This document shows, piece by piece, positions 1-5,737 of a stretch of 11,197 bases of DNA. The position numbers and the translations under genes are program-made. The notes under the pieces were generated by a model that saw nothing but the letters and a program-made list of their open reading frames with translations, did no database searches and was not told where the DNA came from. Source of the DNA: Eggerthellaceae bacterium UBA5906 (GTDB lineage Bacteria; Actinomycetota; Coriobacteriia; Coriobacteriales; Eggerthellaceae); NCBI GenBank assembly GCA_002431805.1, contig DJEE01000066.1, positions 28,594 to 39,790 on the forward strand, written 5' to 3'. The first letter of the stretch is position 1; every line of letters starts with the position of its first letter.

Positions 1-348
1 ATCGTCACCGTTTCCGCCCCGCAGGAACTGGTTGCCATGATCGTAGGCAAGGCCGTGAACCTGGCGCACGACATGGACGTTGAGGTGCTGGGCCTGGTGG
101 AGAACATGGCCTACTTCAAGTGCGACGAGTGCGGCAAGGAGCACCACATTTTCGGCGAACCTCAGGGTGCCGAAGTGGCCGAGCGCTACAACATCCCCGC
201 ATACACCACGCTGCCCATCGACCCCGCGTTCGCACGCCTGTGCGATGAGGGCAAGGTTGAGGAATACGACGTTGAGGGCAAGCTTGACGTTATCATCGAC
301 AAGATCGTCGAAGCGGCGAACAAGCAAGAGGAAAAGGCCGCTGAATAG
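1..348 (+). CDS. Mrp/NBP35-family Fe-S cluster carrier ATPase, 3' part (5' end outside window)
   Basis: The gene is cut by the window edge; 115 residues are visible in frame from base 1 to the TAG at 346-348. Mrp/ApbC/NBP35 proteins are cytosolic P-loop ATPases of the MinD/SIMIBI class that carry Fe-S clusters to apoproteins. The Walker A region lies upstream and is not seen. Visible family marks are the strand VTVSAPQELVA followed by a helix, the block VLGLVENMAYF (about residues 29-39), and directly after it a CxxC pair (KCDECGK, Cys41 and Cys44 of the visible part), the bridging cluster-binding motif of Mrp/NBP35 proteins. The stretch IFGEPQGAEVAERYNIP and LPIDPAFARLCDEGK also fit the family. 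The tail is charged and Lys/Glu rich. A terminator follows 30 bp later, so this gene is not part of the trp operon. Family assignment is firm; the exact paralogue name is not. Confidence 0.9.
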   Translation: MVTVSAPQELVAMIVGKAVNLAHDMDVEVLGLVENMAYFKCDECGKEHHIFGEPQGAEVAERYNIPAYTTLPIDPAFARLCDEGKVEEYDVEGKLDVIIDKIVEAANKQEEKAAE

Positions 349-378
349 CGTCTGACCTGCTGAAACGTTTGATGTTGC

Positions 379-410
379 AAGCCCGTTTGCCAATGTGCAA
401 GCGGGCTTTT
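379..410 (+). terminator. Rho-independent terminator after the Mrp-family gene
   Basis: The arms AAGCCCGTTTGC (379-390) and GCAAGCGGGCTT (397-408) pair over 12 positions with one T-G wobble around a 6-nt loop, followed by TTTTC. It lies 30 bp after the stop codon and separates the Mrp-family gene from the trp control region. Confidence 0.85.
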
Positions 411-419
411 CTTGTGCGT

Positions 420-443
420 GGTAACCGGTTGCAATCGGTTACC
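420..443. repeat. Palindromic motif copy 1 upstream of the trp promoter
   Basis: A near-perfect 24-bp palindrome: GGTAACC (420-426) and GGTTACC (437-443) flank GGTTGCAATC, with a central TTGCAA. The shared 19-bp core is CCGGTTGCAATCGGTTACC (425-443). Cores 2 and 3 each match it at 17 of 19 positions. Size and symmetry fit a dimeric repressor or activator site (inference); no cognate regulator is encoded in the window. Confidence 0.5.
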
Positions 444-492
444 GATGCGTGTAGGCGGGAGCTTTGCCCCACCGAGCGCAGAATAATCGATG

Positions 493-511
493 CCGGTTGA
501 ATTCGGTTACC
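493..511. repeat. Palindromic motif copy 2 upstream of the trp promoter
   Basis: Core CCGGTTGAATTCGGTTACC, 17 of 19 identical to copy 1 and starting 68 bp after it. The sequence between copies is not conserved, so only the palindromic core is repeated. This is as expected for protein-binding sites, not for a duplicated segment. Confidence 0.45.
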
Positions 512-561
512 GCTATATACCAAGAACCGCTTGGTCGCCGCCAAACGCAATGTCATCAAGA

Positions 562-580
562 CCGGTTGCAACCGGTGACC
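562..580. repeat. Palindromic motif copy 3 upstream of the trp promoter
   Basis: Core CCGGTTGCAACCGGTGACC, 17 of 19 identical to copy 1 and starting 69 bp after copy 2. It ends 35 bp before the proposed -35 box, a position suited to an upstream activator or to looping with the other copies (inference). Confidence 0.45.
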
Positions 581-615
581 GCGACCACCCTGCGCCACCG
601 TTCGCAAATTTTTCC

Positions 616-645
616 TTGACGAAAGCGGCAGCCTACCCCTATAGT
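616..645 (+). promoter_or_regulatory. Sigma70-type promoter of the trp operon
   Basis: TTGACG (616-621) and TATAGT (640-645) are separated by 18 bp, each one base away from consensus. Transcription would start near 652, just ahead of Stem I of the T-box, so the leader before trpE would be about 410 nt. This is the best promoter I see in the region. Confidence 0.75.
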
Positions 646-659
646 TCAAAACCAGTTCG

Positions 660-1003
660 ACAAACCGTTGAAGCGGAAGTCAAGGCAGTGGTGCACGCAC
701 AGAGAATCCGGGGTGCTGAGATCCGGGTGGAACGCAAGCTGCTAAATGGGCCGCTGAGGGCGCGGTGAACGGCGAAGTTCGCAAGTTTGATCGAAGCCAG
801 GCTCCACCGGGCGCTGGTTTCGAATAAGCAACAAGAACATGCCAAGTATTCGCGACGTGCAGGCATACGTGAGTTGCCGGAAGCGTGATAGCGCTTCGCA
901 AAGGGCCTGGCTTTTGCAGCCGGGAATCAAGGTGGCACCGCGGGTGTGAAGTTGCAAGCCCGTCCTTGGTAAGCGTATTCGTTTGCCGGGACGGGCTTTT
1001 TCG
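660..1003 (+). ncRNA. T-box riboswitch, tRNA-Trp specific, trp operon leader
   Basis: A transcription-attenuating T-box that senses uncharged tRNA. The diagnostic T-box sequence AAGGTGGCACCGCGG is at 929-943. Stem I base pairs AGCGG (672-676) with CCGCT (751-755); distal Stem I has an AGAGA bulge (701-705) and CCGG (708-711) pairing with CCGG (723-726) around a GGTG loop. The specifier loop is about 743-750, TAAATGGG, giving the triplet UGG (747-749) for Trp. A 9-bp hairpin at 792-822 could be Stem II, and one at 880-897 Stem III. AAGG (929-932) can pair with CCTT (964-967) of CGTCCTT to form the antiterminator, which excludes the terminator at 956-1001. The bulge UGGC (933-936) complements a GCCA acceptor end, matching the G discriminator known for bacterial tRNA-Trp. 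Specificity thus rests on two independent points plus the downstream genes. The exact 5' boundary is approximate. Confidence 0.93.
956..1001 (+). terminator. T-box conditional terminator ahead of trpE
   Basis: AAGCCCGTCC (956-965) pairs perfectly with GGACGGGCTT (989-998), and GGTAAGCG (968-975) can extend the stem with CGTTTGCC (980-987) through wobble pairs; TTTTT follows (997-1001). The 5' arm shares CGTCCTT with the antiterminator, so the two folds are exclusive. Confidence 0.9.
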
Positions 1004-1064
1004 TTCCCGAACCGGTGCCGGCCACACCAAGTGCGGCCGGCAAACCCGCAAAGGAGGTGCCACG

Positions 1065-2570
1065 GTGTTTCCCACCATCCAGGAAGTTCATGCGTACGCG
1101 CAAACCGGGCAATACCGCCGCGTGCCCGTATGCAAAGAGCTGCTGTCGGATCGCTTTACCCCGGTTGAGGCGCTGCGCACGCTTCGCTCGGCAAGTTGCC
1201 ACTGCTTCTTGCTGGAAAGCGCAGAGGCAGGGCGCACCTGGGGCCGCTATTCGTTTTTAGGCTGCAACCCCACCCTCGAGCTTACCTGCACCAACGGAAC
1301 GCTGTGCCTGCGTGAAGGTGCCGAAGGTGAACCAGCACGCGTGACACAGCAGGCCGTCGAGCACCCCGGCGCGGCCATTCGCGACGTGCTTGCGCGCTTC
1401 GCAAGCCCCGCAGTGCCCGGTATGCCGCCGCTTGCTGGCGGGCTAGTGGGGTATTTCGCGTACGACTACATCAAGTACGCCGAGCCGCACCTGCGCGAAA
1501 AACAGCTTGCTGACCGGGACTTTCGCGACGTTGACCTTATGCTGTTCGACCAGGTTGTTGTGTTCGACAACCTTGAGCAGAAGCTGAAGGTTGTCGCCGG
1601 CGTAGACTTAACGGACCCTGAAGGCGTTGAAGCCGCCTACGCGAAGGCCGAAGCGGCATGCGACCGCATCATCGCCCTGCTCAACAGCGGCTCGCGCGCC
1701 TATTTCCCACCGCTTGAGCTTACCGGAGCGCTTACCCCAAAGTTTTCCCAAGCGCAGTTCACCGCCATGGTTGACCGCGCGAAGCACTACATCCACGAGG
1801 GCGATATTTTCCAGGTGGTGCTGTCAAACCCGCAGTCGGCGCCGGCGCGCGGCAGCTTGCTTGACGTGTATCGCGTGCTGCGCGCCACCAACCCATCGCC
1901 GTACATGTTCTTCTTCGTAAGCGACGACATCGAGCTTGCCGGCGCATCGCCCGAAACGCTCACGCGCCTGGAAAACGGCTGCGTGAAAACGTTCCCGCTT
2001 GCAGGCACGCGCCCCCGCGGGGCAACAGCCGCCGAAGACGATGCGCTTGAAGCGGGACTTCTGGCCGACGAAAAGGAGCTTGCTGAGCACAACATGCTTG
2101 TTGACCTGGGACGAAACGACCTCGGCCGCATCTGCGAGCTGGGCAGCGTGCAGGTAGACCGCTACCTTTCCGTGCATCGGTTCTCGCACGTGATGCATAT
2201 CGGCTCGGAGGTGTCCGGGCAGCTGGCGCACGACAAGGACGCCGTTGACGCCATCGACGCCATCGACGCCATCCTGCCGGCCGGCACGCTTTCCGGCGCC
2301 CCGAAACTGCGCGCGGCCGAAATCATCCAGGAGCTTGAGGGAACGAAGCGCGGCATCTACGGCGGCGCTATCGGCTACCTGGATTTCACCGGCAACATGG
2401 ACACGTGCATTTCTATCCGTCTGGCCTACAAAAAAGACGGTCGCGTATGCGTGCAATCCGGCGCCGGCATCGTTGCCGACAGCAACCCGCAGGCCGAATA
2501 CGCGGAATGCCGCAACAAGGCGCGTGCTGTGGTAGCGGCCATCGAAGCGGCGCAAGGAGGCGTGCAATGA
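1065..2570 (+). CDS. trpE: Anthranilate synthase component I
   Basis: With TrpG this enzyme converts chorismate and glutamine to anthranilate, the first committed step of tryptophan synthesis, in the cytosol. The protein is 501 residues, normal for TrpE. The GTG start at 1065 is chosen because AAGGAGG (1051-1057) sits 7 nt before it and the product then begins MFPTIQEVHAYA; the open frame back to 885 is inside the T-box. The feedback-site motif LLES (49-52) and NPSPYM (276-281) are present, so tryptophan inhibition is expected. The catalytic domain has SPETLTR (295-301), PLAGTRPRG (311-319), HNMLVDLGRNDLGR (342-355), SHVMH with the expected catalytic His378, and PAGTLSGAPK (405-414). Two oddities: SNPQSAP (254-260) where relatives often have SNR or SRR, and a DAI repeat (396-403 region) just before PAGT that adds about three residues. 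The stop overlaps the trpG start. Confidence 0.97.
   Translation: MFPTIQEVHAYAQTGQYRRVPVCKELLSDRFTPVEALRTLRSASCHCFLLESAEAGRTWGRYSFLGCNPTLELTCTNGTLCLREGAEGEPARVTQQAVEHPGAAIRDVLARFASPAVPGMPPLAGGLVGYFAYDYIKYAEPHLREKQLADRDFRDVDLMLFDQVVVFDNLEQKLKVVAGVDLTDPEGVEAAYAKAEAACDRIIALLNSGSRAYFPPLELTGALTPKFSQAQFTAMVDRAKHYIHEGDIFQVVLSNPQSAPARGSLLDVYRVLRATNPSPYMFFFVSDDIELAGASPETLTRLENGCVKTFPLAGTRPRGATAAEDDALEAGLLADEKELAEHNMLVDLGRNDLGRICELGSVQVDRYLSVHRFSHVMHIGSEVSGQLAHDKDAVDAIDAIDAILPAGTLSGAPKLRAAEIIQELEGTKRGIYGGAIGYLDFTGNMDTCISIRLAYKKDGRVCVQSGAGIVADSNPQAEYAECRNKARAVVAAIEAAQGGVQ
2247..2273 (+). repeat. 9-bp tandem repeat inside trpE
   Basis: Three exact tandem copies of GACGCCATC, preceded by a degenerate fourth, GACGCCGTT (2238-2246). 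They encode Asp-Ala-Val then Asp-Ala-Ile three times, in a helix directly before the conserved PAGTLSGAPK motif. The unit is a multiple of three, so gain or loss keeps the frame. Confidence 0.85.
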
Positions 2571-3163
2571 TTCTGCTCATAGACAACTACGACAGCTTCG
2601 TGTACAACCTGTACCAAGTTGCCGGCGCTCTGCGTCCCGACATCACAGTTATGAGGAATGATGCGCTCACCTGCGATGACGTTGCCGCCATGGCGCCCGA
2701 TGCGTTGATTTTGTCGCCTGGGCCCGGCAGGCCTGCCGATGCAGGCGTGTGCATCCCGGCCATCAAGCGCTTCGCGGGGCACCTGCCCATATTCGGCGTG
2801 TGCCTGGGACATCAGGCCATATGCGAGGCGTTCGGCGGCACCGTTGGGTACGCCAAGCAGCTGATGCACGGGAAGGTTTCGCAGGTGTTAGCCGCGCCCG
2901 GAAGCACGCTGTTTTCCGGCCTGCCCGCCGCGTTTCCCGCAGCACGCTACCACTCGCTTGCCGCGGCCGAAGAATCGCTGCCCGCAAACCTGCACGTAAC
3001 GGCGCGCACCGCCGACGGCGAGGTAATGGCCGTCGAAGACGCCGCAGCGCAGGTGTTCGGCGTGCAATTCCACCCCGAAAGCGTCATGACGCCCGACGGG
3101 GCGGCCATCATCCGCAATTTCCTAGCGTTGGTTCCCGGCGGCAAGGAGGTGCGCTTAGCATGA
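2567..3163 (+). CDS. trpG: Anthranilate synthase component II (glutamine amidotransferase)
   Basis: This class I glutamine amidotransferase releases ammonia from glutamine and passes it to TrpE. The product is 198 residues, a standalone TrpG of normal length. The ATG start at 2567 overlaps the trpE stop as ATGA and has AAGGAGG (2554-2560) 6 nt upstream, implying translational coupling and equal dosage of the two subunits. Visible motifs are the N-terminal LLIDNYDSFVYNL, SPGPGRPADAG (50-60) forming the oxyanion region, GVCLGHQ with nucleophile Cys79, and VQFHPES with His169 and Glu171 completing the triad. TrpG is often shared with PabB for folate synthesis; no pabB is in the window, so an amphibolic role is possible but unseen. 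Its stop overlaps a possible minigene, again as ATGA. Confidence 0.96.
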   Translation: MILLIDNYDSFVYNLYQVAGALRPDITVMRNDALTCDDVAAMAPDALILSPGPGRPADAGVCIPAIKRFAGHLPIFGVCLGHQAICEAFGGTVGYAKQLMHGKVSQVLAAPGSTLFSGLPAAFPAARYHSLAAAEESLPANLHVTARTADGEVMAVEDAAAQVFGVQFHPESVMTPDGAAIIRNFLALVPGGKEVRLA

Positions 3164-3231
3164 AACCACACGCATACGTCCAGGTCAAGCGATGGCGCAG
3201 TACGCCGCATGCAACGCAGAAGCACGTTTGA
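3160..3231 (+). CDS. Possible 23-residue minigene coupled to trpG
   Basis: An ATG at 3160 overlaps the trpG stop as ATGA, and AAGGAGG (3143-3149) lies 10 nt upstream inside the trpG end. The reading frame gives a basic 23-residue peptide starting MKPHAYVQVKRW, with one Trp codon (3193-3195), and stops at 3229-3231, 14 nt before a stable hairpin. I recognise no family. It could be a translated leader-type peptide that sets translation or RNA folding ahead of trpD, a decayed gene remnant, or chance. The strong ribosome site and exact ATGA junction are the reasons for listing it; they could also be accidental, since TrpG must encode the residues GGKEVR there. Confidence 0.3.
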   Translation: MKPHAYVQVKRWRSTPHATQKHV

Positions 3232-3245
3232 CCCCCTCACCTACC

Positions 3246-3291
3246 CCCCACTTGCGAACAGGTGGGGCACTGCACCCGGCACCGTGCCCCA
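3246..3291 (+). promoter_or_regulatory. Two mutually exclusive hairpins ahead of trpD
   Basis: Hairpin A pairs CCCCACTTG (3246-3254) with CAGGTGGGG (3259-3267), 9 pairs with one T-G wobble, around the loop CGAA. Hairpin B pairs TGGGGCAC (3263-3270) with GTGCCCCA (3284-3291). They share bases 3263-3267, so only one can form. B ends 1 nt before the trpD ribosome site AAAGGA (3293-3298). No T-run follows either, so they are not simple terminators. A role in tuning trpD translation or RNA stability is inference. Confidence 0.45.
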
Positions 3292-3303
3292 GAAAGGATA
3301 ATC

Positions 3304-4341
3304 ATGATCACCGAAGCCATTCAGAAGCTTGTTGACAAGCAAGACCTTACCTACCAGGAAGCCTACGACACCATCTGCGAAATCATGTCCGATCAGGCAA
3401 CGCAGGTGCAAACCGCAGCGTTTTTGGCGGCGCTTTCCACGAAAAGCACGAAGGCTGAAACCATCGACGAGATTGCCGGTTGCGCCACGGCCATGCGCGC
3501 GTTCGCCACGCCGGTTGACTACGACAAGCCCACGCTTGAGATTGTGGGCACCGGCGGCGACAAGGCGCACAGCTTCAACATTTCCACCACGGCATCGCTT
3601 ATCATCGCCGCAGGGGGCGTGAAGGTTGCCAAGCACGGCAACCGCGCCGCATCATCAAGCTCGGGCGCAGCCGATTGCCTTGAAGCACTTGGCGTCAACA
3701 TCAGCCAAAGCCCCGAGCTGTGCTGCAAGTTACTTGATACCGTGGGCATTTGCTTTTTGTTCGCGCAGCGCTACCACGCGGCAATGAAGTATGTTGGCCC
3801 TATCCGCAAAGAGCTGGGCATTCGCACCGTGTTCAACATCTTAGGGCCGCTTACCAACCCCGCCAATCCGCGCTACATGGTTTTAGGCGTGTACGACGGC
3901 GCGCTGGTGGAGCCGCTGGCCCGCGTGCTGGTGAGCTTAGGCGTGCAGCACGGCATGGTGGTGTACGGCGAATGCGTGCTCGACGAGCTGTCGTGCGCCG
4001 GAGCCACGAAGGTGTGCGAGTTCGGCGGCGGCGACTTCCACGCGTCGGCGTTTCGCACCTATGAGCTTACGCCCGAGCAGTTCGGCATGGCACGCTGCAC
4101 GCGCGAGGACCTGCGCGGCGGCAGCCCGGAAGAAAATGCCCAGATCACGCGCGATATTTTAAGCGGCAAAGAACACGGCTGCCGACGCGACACCGTGGTG
4201 CTCAACGCTGCGGCCGGCCTATACGTTGCCGGCGCGGTGCCCAGCCTGCGCGACGGCGTGGAGCGCGCAAACGAGCTGATCGACACAGGAGCCGCGGCGG
4301 CCACACTCGAAGCCTACGTGCAAGCCAGCAACGCGCAGTAG
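3304..4341 (+). CDS. trpD: Anthranilate phosphoribosyltransferase
   Basis: This enzyme joins anthranilate and PRPP to give phosphoribosyl-anthranilate and pyrophosphate, step two of the pathway. The product has 345 residues, normal for TrpD. The ATG at 3304 has AAAGGA (3293-3298) 5 nt upstream and gives [20 protein letters not shown], matching the usual helical N-terminus; an ATG at 3262 in frame lies in the hairpin region and is rejected. PRPP-binding motifs are [15 protein letters not shown] (81-95) and [15 protein letters not shown] (110-124), the anthranilate-site Arg168 lies in [11 protein letters not shown], followed by [11 protein letters not shown] (177-187), and metal-binding Asp227-Glu228 sit in LDELS. 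It is separated from trpG by 140 nt with the minigene and hairpins, and from trpC by 300 nt. Confidence 0.96.
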   Translation: MITEAIQKLVDKQDLTYQEAYDTICEIMSDQATQVQTAAFLAALSTKSTKAETIDEIAGCATAMRAFATPVDYDKPTLEIVGTGGDKAHSFNISTTASLIIAAGGVKVAKHGNRAASSSSGAADCLEALGVNISQSPELCCKLLDTVGICFLFAQRYHAAMKYVGPIRKELGIRTVFNILGPLTNPANPRYMVLGVYDGALVEPLARVLVSLGVQHGMVVYGECVLDELSCAGATKVCEFGGGDFHASAFRTYELTPEQFGMARCTREDLRGGSPEENAQITRDILSGKEHGCRRDTVVLNAAAGLYVAGAVPSLRDGVERANELIDTGAAAATLEAYVQASNAQ

Positions 4342-4641
4342 CCAGCGCCTACGCTGATGCAGTTTAAAGCAGGCTAGGCAAGGTTTTGCACACTACCAAG
4401 GCGCTGCGTGCGGGCTAGACGGAGGGCGACTGTCGCAAACTCGCTTGTGTTTGCGTTTTGTTGCGCGAAGCTTGAGTATGCCGATTTTCCGCATGCCTTT
4501 GACCTGGGAAAACACAACCGGCTAAAGGGTTACTACCAAGGCAGCTGGGATTAAAACACAAACACAAGCAAGTTTGCGACATTGCGCATCAAAAGCGAGC
4601 TCGGAAAGCTTTGGCAACATAGGACATAGGGAAGGAAACCT
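4342..4641 (+). other. 300-bp trpD-trpC spacer, no gene
   Basis: No coding region is supported. It is more AT-rich than the flanking genes by eye. It holds a 28-bp imperfect inverted repeat (4432-4459 and 4553-4580) and an 11-bp direct repeat ACTACCAAGGC (4392-4402 and 4532-4542), one copy outside and one inside the inverted-repeat interval. GAAGGAAA (4631-4638) serves trpC. An intergenic insertion that separated once-adjacent genes is the simplest reading (inference). Confidence 0.7.
4432..4580. repeat. MITE-like element with 28-bp terminal inverted repeats
   Basis: The left arm (4432-4459) starts GTCGCAAACTCGCTTGTG and the right arm (4553-4580) ends CAAGCAAGTTTGCGAC; the reverse complement of the right arm matches the left at 26 of 28 positions. 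The arms enclose 93 bp with no reading frame, and similarity stops abruptly at both arm ends. Size and form fit a MITE or other miniature element, but I see no clear target-site duplication. It could instead act as a large RNA hairpin within the operon transcript. Confidence 0.5.
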
Positions 4642-5520
4642 TTGAACATTCTTGATGAGATAGCGCAGCGCACGCGGGAGCGCGTTGCCGAGCAAAAACG
4701 GGCGCGGTCGCTGGCAAGCATGCGGCAAGCTGCCGAGGACGCGCTTGCGCGCGACTGCGAGCAGTGCGCAGCCGAAAAGCCCGGGCCAGATGGACAACCG
4801 CTTTCCGGCGACGCTTTTGCAGCCGCGCGTGCCGCTGCCCCCTGTAGCTTCCCCTTCGAAGCTGCGCTTGAACGCCCGGGCGTGCAGTTCATTGCGGAGG
4901 TCAAGCGCGCAAGCCCCTCGAAAGGCCTGATAGCACCCGATTTCCCCTACCTGCAGATTGCCCGCGATTATGAAGCCGCGGGCGCGGCGGCCATCTCGTG
5001 CCTTACGGAACCGCATTGGTTTCAGGGCCGCAACGAATACCTTGCCGAAATCGCGCGCGAAGTCAGCATCCCGGTGCTGCGCAAGGATTTCGTGGTTGAC
5101 GAGTACATGGTCTACGAGGCGAAGGCTCTTGGCGCACGGGCGGTGCTGCTAATCTGCGCCATTCTCGACGATGCTCAACTGGCTTCCTACCTGCAGCTTT
5201 GCAACGAGCTGCGGCTGTCGGCGCTCGTTGAGGCGCACACGGCCGAAGAGGTGCGGCGCGCCGTAGCATGCGGGGCGCGCGTCGTCGGCGTGAACAATCG
5301 CGACCTGAAAACGTTTAACGTCGACACCTGCGCCGCGCAAAAGCTACGCAACCTGGTGCCAGCGGGCACGCTGTTCGTGTCGGAAAGCGGCATCAAAACC
5401 GCTGCCGACGTGGAAGCAGCACGCGCCATGCACGCCGATGCGGTGCTGGTCGGCGAAGCGCTCATGCGCGCCGCCGACAAACGCGCCAAGCTAGCCGAGC
5501 TGAGCGGCAACGCGCGCTGA
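4642..5520 (+). CDS. trpC: Indole-3-glycerol-phosphate synthase
   Basis: This TIM-barrel enzyme closes the indole ring, converting carboxyphenylamino-deoxyribulose phosphate to indole-3-glycerol phosphate with loss of CO2 and water. The start is TTG at 4642, supported by GAAGGAAA (4631-4638) and by the family-type opening MNILDEIAQRTRERV. Catalytic positions are all present: Glu86 and Lys88 in EVKRASPSKG, Lys148 in VLRKDF, Glu197 in ALVEAHT, Asn218 in VGVNNRDL, and Glu248-Ser249-Gly250 in SESGI. At 292 residues it is longer than the usual 255-270; the excess lies N-terminal to the barrel, about residues 38-70, rich in Ala, Pro and Cys, so the first catalytic Glu is at 86, not near 50. The gene is separate from trpF, unlike the E. 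coli fusion. Confidence 0.95.
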   Translation: MNILDEIAQRTRERVAEQKRARSLASMRQAAEDALARDCEQCAAEKPGPDGQPLSGDAFAAARAAAPCSFPFEAALERPGVQFIAEVKRASPSKGLIAPDFPYLQIARDYEAAGAAAISCLTEPHWFQGRNEYLAEIAREVSIPVLRKDFVVDEYMVYEAKALGARAVLLICAILDDAQLASYLQLCNELRLSALVEAHTAEEVRRAVACGARVVGVNNRDLKTFNVDTCAAQKLRNLVPAGTLFVSESGIKTAADVEAARAMHADAVLVGEALMRAADKRAKLAELSGNAR

Positions 5521-5522
5521 CG

Positions 5523-5551
5523 GTGTGACAGGGGTCGGGTCCCTGTCACAC
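5523..5551. repeat. REP-like palindrome after trpC (GACAGGGGTCGGGT type)
   Basis: GTGTGACAGGG (5523-5533) and CCCTGTCACAC (5541-5551) are perfect 11-bp arms around GTCGGGT. The core GACAGGGGTCGGGT (5527-5540) recurs exactly at 6437-6450 and in reverse at 6506-6519. It starts 2 bp after the trpC stop. No T-run follows, so it is not a canonical terminator. Form and repetition fit intergenic REP elements mobilised by RAYT-type transposases (inference), none of which is in the window. Confidence 0.7.
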
Positions 5552-5737
5552 GGCGAGCCATCAGCGGCAGCGCAACACAAGCCGAGCAAATTGCCGCACG
5601 TCGGGCACCCGCCGCGAACGCTCCAGTTCCCTGGCCTTCACATGGCTGCGTTGCGACCGCCCCAGCAACCCGGAAACCCGACTCAACATCAATCAACTCA
5701 CACCTGCCGAACGTTTTACGAGGAAGGAGAACCGCCC

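Larger units (their letters stand above)
349..1064. other. 716-bp regulatory region between the Mrp-family gene and trpE
   Basis: No convincing protein gene lies here. In order it holds the terminator of the upstream gene (379-410), three palindromic motifs (425-443, 493-511, 562-580), a promoter (616-645), a T-box leader (about 660-1003) and the trpE ribosome site (1051-1057). The trpE frame stays open upstream to an ATG at 885, but that start lies inside the T-box RNA and has no ribosome site, so it is not a real start. Confidence 0.8.

Noticed and set aside
420..580. CRISPR array reading of the three evenly spaced repeats
   Set aside because: Only three degenerate 19-bp copies, about 49-bp gaps, no cas genes and strong full palindromy; binding sites are more likely.
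885..1064. Upstream extension of trpE to an ATG at 885
   Set aside because: It overlaps the T-box and its terminator, has no ribosome site, and adds about 60 residues with no TrpE similarity; GTG at 1065 has AAGGAGG at good spacing.
2405..2566. Upstream extension of trpG
   Set aside because: The open frame lies inside trpE; the ATG at 2567 with its ribosome site gives the standard TrpG N-terminus.
1824..2567. Minus-strand open frame of 247 codons opposite trpE
   Set aside because: Shadow of trpE coding sequence; no ribosome site or family motif.
4499..4528. Internal promoter ahead of trpC (TTGACC then TAAAGG, 18-bp spacer)
   Set aside because: The -35 is good but the -10 matches only 3 of 6 bases; too weak to list as a feature.
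4392..4542. ACTACCAAGGC direct repeat (4392-4402, 4532-4542) as a target-site duplication of the inverted-repeat element
   Set aside because: The copies do not abut the inverted-repeat ends: one is 29 bp outside, the other is within the interval.
5525..5737. Upstream extension of trpF to 5525
   Set aside because: It runs through the REP-like repeat, is low-complexity GC-rich translation, and the ATG at 5738 with AGGAAGGAGA gives the family N-terminus.
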